Source of the DNA: CAUZFZ01 sp963579025
GTDB lineage: Bacteria > Planctomycetota > Planctomycetia > Planctomycetales > Planctomycetaceae
Direction of reading: 5' to 3'
Assembly: GCA_963579025.1 (NCBI GenBank)
Contig: CAUZFZ010000117.1
Coordinates: 1 to 33,416 of the forward strand
Length of the DNA stretch: 33,416 bases
Position numbers and translations under genes: made by a program. The notes below the pieces were generated by a model. The model made no database searches. It was not told the DNA's origin and saw nothing but the letters and a program-made list of their open reading frames with translations. The number at the start of each line of letters is the position of its first letter. Positions within the stretch are counted from its first letter, which is position 1. Shown piece after piece: positions 1-7,848 of the stretch.

Positions 1-4
1 TACG

Positions 5-51
5 GGACGCAGAGCGTCCAAGGTGGCGTTCCAACGCGGAGCGTTGGAACG
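5..51. repeat. Paired perfect palindromes (REP-like), downstream of the stress-protein gene
   Basis: Two hairpins lie side by side. The first has 6-bp arms, GGACGC (5-10) and GCGTCC (14-19), around an AGA loop. The second has perfect 11-bp arms at 27-37 and 41-51 around a GGA loop. A further GCGTCC copy follows at 53-58. The structure sits just past the stop codon of the minus-strand gene at 75-923, so it could end that transcript or protect its 3' end. No T-run follows, so it is not a classical intrinsic terminator. A dispersed REP-like element is the more likely reading (inference). Confidence 0.6.
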
Positions 52-74
52 AGCGTCCGACTCGGAGAGAAACG

Positions 75-923
75 CTACAGCAGCAGCATCGCGGTGTTGA
101 TCAATTCGACACTCAGCGAATACGCCATGCCGTGCATGGCCAGCTGATCGTCGTCCTTCGTATTCGCCACGAGCAGGTCAATCTCACTCTGCTCAATCAG
201 TTTCGTGTACTGCCGCAGAAAGTGCCCTCGTGTTACGCGTGATTCACACTTGAGTTCGGGACGGGCTGTGTGCAACGCCTCAATGCACGTGGCGATGTAG
301 TCGCTGGACTCTTTCAGCAGCGTGGTGTCCAGCAGACCACGAGCCTCATCGCTATCGATCTCTGGAATGCGTTCGATCGCCTCCATATAGCGTTCAAAGA
401 CAGCGTCGTCCTCGACATGACACAACCACAGCGTGCCGTCATCTGGACACATGAGCGAACCGTAATTAATCAACCGGGCATCACCGGAGATATGGTCGGC
501 GACCACCATTGATCGATCACATAAGCCGCTGATGTCGCCAGGACTGGCTGACGTACCGGGAAGCACAAGAACTGGAATACTGGCGACCTGAGTCAACACA
601 TCCAGAAAAACGCCCAGACTGTGCTGGGGGACCAGCGACTCCTCGCGCAGATGCCGGTAGGTGATGATCAGATCGGTCTGCTCGGCATCCAGAAGTTCGA
701 CAAGCTGGCCGACGTTTGAGTACTGATCTCCGGTAATCTGTCGCCAGTGGTCGGCCGACTGCAGCGCCGGAATGAATTTCGTCACCGCGTCTTTGCGCCG
801 AGCAGTTTCTTCGACGGACTGGTCGGTTACGAAGGCGATCGATTCGAGCGGGACTCTGGCGTACTGAAACGCCTCACGCTCGGCTCGCCGAAACATGGAT
901 TCGAATTCGTCGATGTGGTCCAT
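75..923 (-). CDS. Tandem universal stress protein-like protein
   Basis: About 282 residues, the length expected for two fused UspA-type domains. The first half (about 27-125) has the alternating hydrophobic strands of the fold and ends in the typical IPVLVLPGTS strand. The second half (about 140-282) repeats the pattern, with VEL/ALLLL-like strands at the end. The ATP-binding G-x2-G-x9-G-S/T motif of ATP-binding Usp proteins is not visible in either half; the corresponding stretch reads NTKDDDQLAMHG. It is therefore probably a non-nucleotide-binding or degenerate member. The role is presumably cytoplasmic stress response or signalling. ATG at 923 was chosen; an in-frame GTG lies directly before it at 926. 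No strong ribosome binding site is visible for either. Family membership is fairly likely, specific function unknown. Confidence 0.65.
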   Translation of the reverse strand: MDHIDEFESMFRRAEREAFQYARVPLESIAFVTDQSVEETARRKDAVTKFIPALQSADHWRQITGDQYSNVGQLVELLDAEQTDLIITYRHLREESLVPQHSLGVFLDVLTQVASIPVLVLPGTSASPGDISGLCDRSMVVADHISGDARLINYGSLMCPDDGTLWLCHVEDDAVFERYMEAIERIPEIDSDEARGLLDTTLLKESSDYIATCIEALHTARPELKCESRVTRGHFLRQYTKLIEQSEIDLLVANTKDDDQLAMHGMAYSLSVELINTAMLLL

Positions 924-947
924 CACGTTGCTTTCTTACGGCGGTCG

Positions 948-1214
948 TTATCCGACGCTACACAACAGGACAAGGACAGTTACTGCAACAGCGAAAACCT
1001 GAGACGCAACCACAACTCGGGGTGGTGCCACAGTCTTGCGATACCGAAACACCAATGCCAGAACTGCGAAAACAGCAGCTGCGAGTGCTTCCAGGAACAT
1101 CAAACCAGCGAAGAACGATTCGCCCTCGGGCGCGACTGATATGAAACTCGTCATGAGCAGCCCGAACAGCAACACCCCACACAGGTAGCAGCAGATTGTC
1201 GATAGGGATCGCAT
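948..1214 (-). CDS. Small two-helix membrane protein, unknown function
   Basis: An 88-residue protein starting MRSLSTICCYLCG. It has two clear hydrophobic segments (about residues 5-27 and 33-55) and a third at the C-terminus (about 66-86), joined by a short basic stretch FRYRKT. It begins 13 bases after the alpha-glucan phosphorylase stop codon and runs the same way, so the two are probably co-transcribed, although nothing in it suggests a role in glycogen metabolism. The reading frame stays open upstream into the phosphorylase gene, but the ATG at 1214 is the first start that gives a sensible N-terminal membrane helix. I do not recognise the family. Confidence 0.55.
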   Translation of the reverse strand: MRSLSTICCYLCGVLLFGLLMTSFISVAPEGESFFAGLMFLEALAAAVFAVLALVFRYRKTVAPPRVVVASQVFAVAVTVLVLLCSVG

Positions 1215-1227
1215 CAAGAGTGCCGTC

Positions 1228-3366
1228 CTAAGGGATTCGGCAGGAAATCCCGCCAGCGGCGGGCACGTATGTCTGTTGGACATAGTCCATGACCATGCGG
1301 TCAGCGTTGAACCGCCAGCCCAGCGTACGCACGCCACGCTTCATACGAGCGATCCAGTCCAGAGGGAGATCGTCCTGGTCGCGGTCGAAGTACAGAGGGA
1401 TGACTTCGTTCTGAAGTGTGCTCAGCAGGTTGGCCCCGTCGCGTTCGTCCTGGATTCCCTGGTCAACGTGTGTATGACCGGTGCCAATCCCAAAGCCATT
1501 ACGGCCGTCAAACGCTTCAGCCCACCAGCCGTCGAGGATCGAGCAGTTCAGCCCGCCGTTCAGAACGACTTTCTGTCCTGACGTTCCAGATGCCTCAAGC
1601 GGTCGACGCGGATTGTTCAGCCACACGTCGACGCCCTGGACAAGATGTCGTCCCAGGTTGATGTCGTAATCCTCAAGGACGACGAGTCGGCCTTTGAAGG
1701 GCTCTTCCTGGCTTAGTTTGTGAATACGTTGCAGGATGGCCTTGCCGTGTTCGTCGGCCGGGTGAGCTTTGCCTGCGAAGATGAACTGGATTGGACGCTC
1801 GGTGTCGCTAATCAGGTCGGCGAAGGTATCGAGTTCCTTCATGATCAAATCCGCGCGCTTGTACGGCGCGAAGCGGCGAGCAAAACCGATCAGCAGCGCG
1901 TGAGGATCGAGGGACTGATCCAGTGTGTCCAGTACGGCTTGTGGAGCGTCACCTCGCAGCGCCTGTTTTTTCTGGCGGGTCCGGGCATAAACAATCAGTC
2001 GGTTCTTGAGCGACTGATGTGTCTCCCACAACTCTGCGGGATCAACGCTCTCGAAGCCGGCCCAGACTTCCGGTTCGCCGGTCCGCAGGAACCAGTTTTC
2101 GGGCAGGACACGGTCGTAAATGGAACGCATCTGCGCAGCGAGCCATGTTGGTACATGCACGCCATTCGTGATGTGCCCGATCGGCAATTCTTCTTCGCTT
2201 TGCCAGGGCCACAGGCCAGCCCACATTCGGCGCGACACGACCCCGTGCAATTGGGACACTGCGTTAGCGTGACGGCTGAGCTTGAACGCCAGCACGGTCA
2301 TACAGAACGACTCGCCCTGGTCCTGCGGGTTGACTCGCCCCAGTCCCATCAGGCCATCACCATTGAGTCCAAGCTGTTCGGCCAGCGGACCGACGTGCTC
2401 ATCGATCAGCCCGCCGTCGAAGCGATCGTGCCCGGCGGCAACGGGCGTGTGTGTTGTAAACACACTCATCGCGGCGGTGTCCCGCAGCGCGTCGTCGAAC
2501 GTCATGCCGTCGTTGTGCATGCGTTCCCGGATAATCTCCAGCGCCGCGAATGCCGAGTGCCCCTCGTTCATATGAATGACACTGGCATCGATGCCAAGCG
2601 CCGACAGGGCTCGGACACCACCGATCCCAAGGACAATTTCCTGCCGGATACGAGTTCGCTGGTCGCCGCCATAGAGGCGTGACGTCAGATTACGAATATC
2701 GTCAGCGTTCTTCTCGACATTCGTGTCGAGCAGATACAGCGGAATCCGGCCGACCTGCAAATGCCACACGCGAGCAAAGATCGCTCCCCAGCGCGTGTCG
2801 ACCTGGACCTCGATCTGCTCACCATCTGCTCCCGTGGCCGGCTGGATCGGCAGGCTGTCGATGCTGACTTCGGAATAGACTTCCTGCTGTCGGCCGTCCT
2901 CGTCAATGAGCTGCGAGAAATACCCCTCACGGTAATACAGCCCGATGCCAACAAGCGGAATTCCCAGATCTGAGGCACTCTTCAGATGATCGCCGGCCAG
3001 CACTCCCAGTCCACCGGAGTAGATCGGCAACGATTCGTGGATCCCGAATTCGGCGGAGAAATACGCAGTCGGACGAAATCCGAGATTGCCTCCGTGCGTC
3101 GAACCCCAGGTGTCATGAGACTCCATGTACTGTCGCCAGCGGCGATAGGCAGCATGGATACGGGAATGCAGCACCATTTCAGTGCCCCGCTCATCCAGCC
3201 GTTTGGGATCCCATTCCTGCAGTAGAACGACGGGGTTATGCGAGAGCTCCGACCAGCGGGTCGGATCGATCTGGCGAAAGAGCTCTGCAACGTCCGGCTG
3301 CCAGCTCCACCAGAGATTACTACTGAGTTCGGAAAGCTTCTCGTGCAGAGTTTTCTGCTCAGCCAT
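1228..3366 (-). CDS. glgP: Alpha-glucan phosphorylase (DUF3417-type glycogen/maltodextrin phosphorylase)
   Basis: A 712-residue PLP enzyme of the TIGR02094-type alpha-glucan phosphorylases, which release glucose-1-phosphate from glycogen or maltodextrin in the cytoplasm. The N-terminus (about 3-55) is a DUF3417 domain, with NLWWSWQPDVAELF and HNPVVLL. It is followed by the hallmark FSAEFGIHESLPIYSGGLG and later by NNPRRPLEASGTSGQK. Lys599 in GTSGQK is the expected PLP-binding lysine, and NGGLNCSILDGWWAEAFDG completes the site. Most relatives have Met where Gln is found before that lysine. The ATG at 3366 was preferred over a GTG at 3372 because AAGGA sits 7 bases upstream of it. The protein is shorter than rabbit-type phosphorylases, which is normal for this subfamily. 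The small membrane-protein gene follows 13 bases downstream. Confidence 0.92.
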   Translation of the reverse strand: MAEQKTLHEKLSELSSNLWWSWQPDVAELFRQIDPTRWSELSHNPVVLLQEWDPKRLDERGTEMVLHSRIHAAYRRWRQYMESHDTWGSTHGGNLGFRPTAYFSAEFGIHESLPIYSGGLGVLAGDHLKSASDLGIPLVGIGLYYREGYFSQLIDEDGRQQEVYSEVSIDSLPIQPATGADGEQIEVQVDTRWGAIFARVWHLQVGRIPLYLLDTNVEKNADDIRNLTSRLYGGDQRTRIRQEIVLGIGGVRALSALGIDASVIHMNEGHSAFAALEIIRERMHNDGMTFDDALRDTAAMSVFTTHTPVAAGHDRFDGGLIDEHVGPLAEQLGLNGDGLMGLGRVNPQDQGESFCMTVLAFKLSRHANAVSQLHGVVSRRMWAGLWPWQSEEELPIGHITNGVHVPTWLAAQMRSIYDRVLPENWFLRTGEPEVWAGFESVDPAELWETHQSLKNRLIVYARTRQKKQALRGDAPQAVLDTLDQSLDPHALLIGFARRFAPYKRADLIMKELDTFADLISDTERPIQFIFAGKAHPADEHGKAILQRIHKLSQEEPFKGRLVVLEDYDINLGRHLVQGVDVWLNNPRRPLEASGTSGQKVVLNGGLNCSILDGWWAEAFDGRNGFGIGTGHTHVDQGIQDERDGANLLSTLQNEVIPLYFDRDQDDLPLDWIARMKRGVRTLGWRFNADRMVMDYVQQTYVPAAGGISCRIP

Positions 3367-3798
3367 GTTCACATCCTTGCCGTCCGATCGCCGCCGAGAA
3401 ATCTCTTACGAACGACCAAAATCTGAGTGCCTGAAAGAGCGACGCCGGTGGAGTCATCCGGACATTCCCCAGCGCCGACTGGCGCGAAGTATAGCTGCGC
3501 CCACCGACCGGTCGAGCCTTTCCACCCATGGCCGTCGAGACGGCGCCGTGTCTGGTCAGGACTGAATCACGCGGCCAGCGCGAAACCGAAAAACTGGACC
3601 GTTACGGTTTGTGGGGGGGACGTAGAATCAGCCGGCTTCAGCCGTAGCCCGGTTTCTCCGAAATCGGGACCAGACCACATCGCAACCTGGCGGCACATCG
3701 ACCGCCGCTCAGCCTTGCCAGGTCCAAGGCAGCGGATTTCGGAGAAATCCGCCTACGGCTCAGCTCCGGACCAGTGCACAGCCTCGGCAGGCGTCAGC
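3367..3798. other. Intergenic region with a large imperfect inverted repeat
   Basis: About 430 bases separate the phosphorylase start from the stop of the DUF116-prenyl synthase gene. Open frames crossing it on the plus strand have no family signature and run into antisense of the real genes, so no gene is called. The promoter of the phosphorylase should lie here, but no confident -35/-10 pair was picked out. The main structure is the inverted repeat at 3640-3760. Confidence 0.6.
3640..3760. repeat. Inverted repeat, 26-base arms, with nested stems
   Basis: The left arm is 3640-3665 and the right arm 3735-3760. They are reverse complements with three mismatches; both contain the palindromic core TTTCTCCGAAATC/GATTTCGGAGAAA and the ends AGCCGTAG/CTACGGCT. 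The 69-base loop holds further complementary pieces (ACCTGGC with GCCAGGT, GGCGG with CCGCC), so the whole could fold into one long branched stem. It lies 39 bases past the stop of the minus-strand prenyl synthase gene. Candidate roles are a dispersed REP/MITE-like element or a transcript-end structure. Confidence 0.65.
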
Positions 3799-5667
3799 CT
3801 AACCGTGCGCGACTTCGGCAATGGGCAGCGAAACCAGCACGTCTCGGCTGAGGTCAAGCTGCGGGCCAGCGTCCTCTTCTGGCGCGAGTACCGTATCGAC
3901 CAGGAAGTACAGCAACTGACGCAGATTCTCGTTCGCCACGTCGTCGGCCAGTGCTTCGGCACGATTGCGCGACTTGTCAACGAGCGCCTCGGCTTTGTCA
4001 AAGACGCCTGTTTCGTCATACAGCCGACGGAGTCGCGGTGCGCGGAACTCGTCGTCAGCCGGCATGTCAAGAATCGTTTGAAGGTCGCCTCGCTGTTCAT
4101 CACTCGCAGCGTCGATCGCCAGTGCCAGCAGCACCGTGGGTCGTAGCGCGGAGGCGTCCTGCCCGGCAACCAGCTTGTTGTTGTTGTCGCCGCGCCAGTC
4201 TTTCAGGTCGTTCAAAATCTGGAACCCGACTCCCAAGTGACGGCAGAAGACGGGGATCATGTCCGCGTATTCATCGGCCGGGCCGGCCATGCGGATACCG
4301 GCAAACAGAGCCGCCTCGAACGCGGGAGATGTCTTCAGAGCATAAATCTGCAGGGCATCAAGCGGGGTCAGTTGGATTGTCGGCCGGTTCTCCCAGGCCA
4401 TTTCGGCACCCTGGCCATCACACAACTTGATGTGCGCCTGACTCATGCGATCGAGAACATCGCAGGCGACTTCCGCTCCGAAATCGGCGCGGCACGAGTT
4501 CAGCAGCTTGTATCCCAGACCGATCAGATGGTCTCCCACATTGATCGCCGTGCTGATGTCGTATTCACGGTGCACGGTATGGCGACCGTACCGGTACAGG
4601 TCGTCATCTTCGACGTCGTCATGCACCAGCGAGGCCTTATGGAACGCCTCAATGGACATGGCCACACGGCTGACCGAATCCGGGACCGGCAGGCGATCCA
4701 GCCCGTCCATATTGAGTTTCCGAATCGGGCCATCGGTCAACGCGTCGTAGGCCGCCAGTGTGATAAACGGACGGAATCGCTTACCGCCATGCTGCAGCCA
4801 GTCGTAGGCAATGTTTTCTGTAAACGCGATTGGCGAATCCGCTTTCGCGGGATCCTTCGTGCGAACACGTGGCAGCAGTCGGTCAAAATCTTTCTCGAAC
4901 AGGAAATTCGAAGCACGCATCAGCGGAAGAAAACTGGGCGTCTCCGGCTCAACCATGGGCTCGTACGATTCGAGCACTTCCCAGATCCAGCTCTCGTCCA
5001 GTGTCGTGTTCTTGCAGTCGCCCGAGTGCAGCGGTACGGCGTATGACGGAATGCCGGCGATCAGAACCTTGTCGATCGCCTTCTCGAGCACATTCAGGCA
5101 GGCCACGCCCAGAATTCCATCGATGTATCCGCTGACGATGATCTTCAGGACAATCGGCGAACCTTCAGCCACCAGAACCTTGTAACCCAGTTTCTCGGCT
5201 TTGACTTTGTAGTCGGCGATTGAGCAGGCGCCGCAGGTTTCGCAGTCCAAGCCAAAATCGTCGTAATCGGCCGGGCAGCCTTCCGCGTGTTTCAGGCAAT
5301 GCGGCAACAGGAGCAGCCGCTTTTCAAACGGGATCGCCAGAAACTGTCGCTTCCAGAAGAAGTTGCCGATCAGCACGGCGCCAAAGCCGACGTACTTCTC
5401 GGGCAGATTCATCTCGGCGAGCATTTCGCGAGCCCAGTCCTCAAGCTGCGACTTGTTGAAGTTGCGGCTGCGGTCGAGTCCATCCGCGAATTTCTCGGCC
5501 GCGGCTTTGACAGCTTCGCGTTCTTCGAGAGTCTCGGGAACGAACTTCAGATGCGAAGTACTTTGCCGCTTTCGGCGCCGTTTGACGGGGGCGTCATCCG
5601 AGAGAGATTCCGGAACGGTTGGAGCGACAGTGGCTGTGTTCTCAACGGTATCCGCTGCGATCGACAC
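3799..5667 (-). CDS. DUF116 - polyprenyl synthase fusion protein
   Basis: A 622-residue two-domain protein. Residues 1-40 are a low-complexity, basic lead. Residues about 60-240 match DUF116, with a cysteine set C124, C131, C142, C145, C148 in PHCLKHAEGCPADY and DCETCGACS, which could bind an iron-sulfur cluster or another metal (inference). Residues about 280-610 are a trans-isoprenyl diphosphate synthase: GGKRFRP for substrate binding, the first aspartate-rich motif DDVED at 350-354, GRHTVH, GDH, and KTSPAFEAALFAG. The second aspartate-rich motif reads NDLKD (486-490) instead of DDxxD. It probably condenses isopentenyl diphosphate with an allylic diphosphate. Start is a GTG with AGGAG 7 bases upstream. 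It is the last gene of a minus-strand series with an OleA-like thiolase and a class II terpene cyclase. Domain calls are strong; product length and the job of the DUF116 part are unknown. Confidence 0.85.
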   Translation of the reverse strand: MSIAADTVENTATVAPTVPESLSDDAPVKRRRKRQSTSHLKFVPETLEEREAVKAAAEKFADGLDRSRNFNKSQLEDWAREMLAEMNLPEKYVGFGAVLIGNFFWKRQFLAIPFEKRLLLLPHCLKHAEGCPADYDDFGLDCETCGACSIADYKVKAEKLGYKVLVAEGSPIVLKIIVSGYIDGILGVACLNVLEKAIDKVLIAGIPSYAVPLHSGDCKNTTLDESWIWEVLESYEPMVEPETPSFLPLMRASNFLFEKDFDRLLPRVRTKDPAKADSPIAFTENIAYDWLQHGGKRFRPFITLAAYDALTDGPIRKLNMDGLDRLPVPDSVSRVAMSIEAFHKASLVHDDVEDDDLYRYGRHTVHREYDISTAINVGDHLIGLGYKLLNSCRADFGAEVACDVLDRMSQAHIKLCDGQGAEMAWENRPTIQLTPLDALQIYALKTSPAFEAALFAGIRMAGPADEYADMIPVFCRHLGVGFQILNDLKDWRGDNNNKLVAGQDASALRPTVLLALAIDAASDEQRGDLQTILDMPADDEFRAPRLRRLYDETGVFDKAEALVDKSRNRAEALADDVANENLRQLLYFLVDTVLAPEEDAGPQLDLSRDVLVSLPIAEVAHG

Positions 5668-5838
5668 GGTGGGCTCCTAGGGTGGGATTCAGGCGTGGCC
5701 TGAAGATATGTGGAATCGTGGAAGGTAAGCAGTCAGCCCGGTCTCTCCGAGAATGTGCTGATGCGTTTCCAGTCTGGTCTCATCAGTCCTGGCAGAAATA
5801 TTTTCAGACCGACAAGTGACGGTCCTGGAGACCCTGTC

Positions 5839-7782
5839 CTACTGGTCCCCGTCGCCGAGAACCTCAACCGCTCGGCGTAACGCCGAGACGGCAAAGATCA
5901 GCGGGTAAAGGTCCTCAAAATACCACAATCGGGCGAAATAGAAACCAATGGGCGAGGGCTCAGAAACAGATCCGTCCTCGACGCGATCGATTAACCAGTC
6001 AATTCCGGCAATCGCGTTTGGGCGGAATTGATCGAATTCGAGCAGAACCTCGGCGGCGAGGGCGGTCTCTTCGACGGACGGCTCGATTTCAGCGTCTCCG
6101 CCCCAACCGCGGGGCGATGTGGAGTGGGTAGTGCGGAGTGCGGAGTGCGGAGTGGACGCCTGCTGGGCGGATGCCAGCCACGCTGCCGCTCGCTGAGCGG
6201 CCTCTGTGTCCAGCAAACTCAGGTCACGATACGCCATCAACACGCGAGACGTTCCGTACACGGGGTTTTCGTCATCGTGGGCATCCTGATTACCGAACCA
6301 GAGCGGGATCCACGAGCCATTCGGCCGTTGGACACTCTGCAGAAAACGGAATCCGCCAGCAATAGCCGCGATGCTTCGCTGCATCAGCCGGTCCGTTCGA
6401 GTGGCTGTGAACTCCGGATCGATTGGCACGTCATATTCATCGACGTGCAGCGCCAAGTATTCAGCTGCATGGGCCGATGATTTCGCGTTCCACTGTGACC
6501 AGAAACTGAGGTCGAAGTCACCCTGGGGAACAAGCCATCTCCGCAATGCTCGCAGACAATGTGCTGTCAGGTCGGGCGAACTTCGATCAAATGGCAGCGT
6601 GCCCCAGCCGCGGCAAAACGTCGGAAAGCCTCCGTTCCGATTCTGCAGATCGAGCATCCACCGAATTCCGCTTGTCGGACTGCTCTTCTCGCACTGAAGT
6701 GCGGTGAGCGCCAGCATGGCCCCGGGAGTGTCATCCGCATCCGGGACTCCACCGGGTAGGTTCGTCCATGCCCAGCCGCCTGGATCGGCGTTCGTATAGG
6801 GATGCACCTCTTTATATTGCTGATCCAGCAGCCACTCGATCAGGCCCGGCCGCAGGTCTTCGGGGACGTCATCCTTCAACGCGTTGATCGCCAGTGTCGT
6901 CACCCACGTTGCTAGGTTCGTATCGATCGGCCAGCTTCCGTCTCGTCTTACGGAGTTACACAGGAAGGTAACGGCACGCTTCACGACGACATGATCGACA
7001 AGGCCCTTGCCGGCAAGACTCATCGTCACGAATGACGTTAAAGGAGCCGCTTCCAGAAACCCGCCATTGGGTGGCTGGATCCGTTCAAGGACTCGCAGAC
7101 TTCGCTCGATGGCAGCGTTACGGAGAACTCGTGTCAGTGGGTTCCACGTGGGACAGAAGTGATGCCGCACCTGTCCAATCGCGATCAGTGCCGGCAGGGC
7201 ATAACTGACCACCGGTAGACGCACCGCCTTATAGAACCTCGCCGGCAGTACCGACAGTTCGAACGGCAACGGCGCGATGTCTTTCCACTCGACCAGCCCG
7301 GCCAGCGCGCAGTGAGTGAGGATCGGGATCGAAAATGTCTTGTCTTTCCCGTACCGGGCGACGACTGCGGGCACTCCGCCGACCGCGTCGATGTACTGCT
7401 TCGCTCGGTCGACAACCCGGGCACAGTCGCCGGTCGTTCCCGTCGCATGAAAGACAGCGTGACTGAGCATCGTCGTTGAGATATTGCTGATGCTCTTGAC
7501 GGTGTCTCCCCAGCCCCCGTCGTCGTTCTGATGCCCGGCCAGCCAGTCGAGTCCACCCCGAATCAGCCGGTCGAAGTCAGCGTCCAGTCCGAAATCAGCA
7601 GCAGACCGACCCGCTTTTCGGACCTGCTCCAACGCCATAACGGCAGTGGCCGTGGACAGCGGAGATGTCGACAACTCACCCGTCCAGTGAGCAGGACCGC
7701 CGTTTTCGGATCGGCATTCGGCGAGCAGCAAATCCCGAGCAGTTGCGTATGCTCTGCGGAGCCGGTCGACATCCAGTTCCAT
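5839..7782 (-). CDS. Squalene-hopene-cyclase-like class II terpene cyclase
   Basis: A 647-residue protein with squalene-hopene-cyclase architecture. The N-terminus carries HWTGELSTSPLSTATAVMAL. Several QW-like repeats follow (NDDGGWGDT, NGGFLEA, DGSWPIDTN, NGGFPTFCRGWG, NGSWIPLWFGNQ). The catalytic protonation motif DADD is at residues 348-351, in PDADDTPGAML, close to where family members have DxDD. The end, GFYFARLWYFEDLYPLIFAV, resembles the terminal FYLxYxxYxxYFPL region of hopene cyclases. It therefore probably cyclises a linear isoprenoid at the membrane. ATG 7782 was chosen because GGAAG lies 5 bases upstream and the family-like N-terminus begins there; a GTG at 7839 is possible. It lies downstream of the OleA-like gene. 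An in-frame heptamer repeat near 6131-6151 encodes an odd linker. The substrate is not identifiable. Confidence 0.82.
   Translation of the reverse strand: MELDVDRLRRAYATARDLLLAECRSENGGPAHWTGELSTSPLSTATAVMALEQVRKAGRSAADFGLDADFDRLIRGGLDWLAGHQNDDGGWGDTVKSISNISTTMLSHAVFHATGTTGDCARVVDRAKQYIDAVGGVPAVVARYGKDKTFSIPILTHCALAGLVEWKDIAPLPFELSVLPARFYKAVRLPVVSYALPALIAIGQVRHHFCPTWNPLTRVLRNAAIERSLRVLERIQPPNGGFLEAAPLTSFVTMSLAGKGLVDHVVVKRAVTFLCNSVRRDGSWPIDTNLATWVTTLAINALKDDVPEDLRPGLIEWLLDQQYKEVHPYTNADPGGWAWTNLPGGVPDADDTPGAMLALTALQCEKSSPTSGIRWMLDLQNRNGGFPTFCRGWGTLPFDRSSPDLTAHCLRALRRWLVPQGDFDLSFWSQWNAKSSAHAAEYLALHVDEYDVPIDPEFTATRTDRLMQRSIAAIAGGFRFLQSVQRPNGSWIPLWFGNQDAHDDENPVYGTSRVLMAYRDLSLLDTEAAQRAAAWLASAQQASTPHSALRTTHSTSPRGWGGDAEIEPSVEETALAAEVLLEFDQFRPNAIAGIDWLIDRVEDGSVSEPSPIGFYFARLWYFEDLYPLIFAVSALRRAVEVLGDGDQ
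6131..6151. repeat. Three perfect copies of a 7-bp unit inside the cyclase gene
   Basis: The unit GTGCGGA occurs three times in tandem, flanked by degenerate copies on both sides. It lies in the coding region of the terpene cyclase and adds a Ser/Thr/His-rich linker (STPHSALRTTHSTSP) just before GWGGDAEIEP. Three copies of seven bases keep the reading frame. It looks like a simple-sequence insertion in a surface loop. Confidence 0.7.
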
Positions 7783-7848
7783 GTCAGCTTCCGATCGAGC
7801 CAGTTCGGTGCGAGAGCATATTTGCGGATGATCTCTCACGCGGCCGCG

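Noticed and set aside
1720..2682. Plus-strand open frame of 320 codons opposite the alpha-glucan phosphorylase
   Set aside because: It lies wholly antisense to a gene with strong motifs and has no family signature; long antisense frames are common in high-GC coding DNA.
3427..4146. Plus-strand open frame of 239 codons across the inverted repeat
   Set aside because: It runs antisense into the prenyl synthase gene and translates the inverted repeat; no family resemblance.
6131..6151. CRISPR-like or VNTR array
   Set aside because: Only three 7-base units and within a coding frame; far too short for a CRISPR array.
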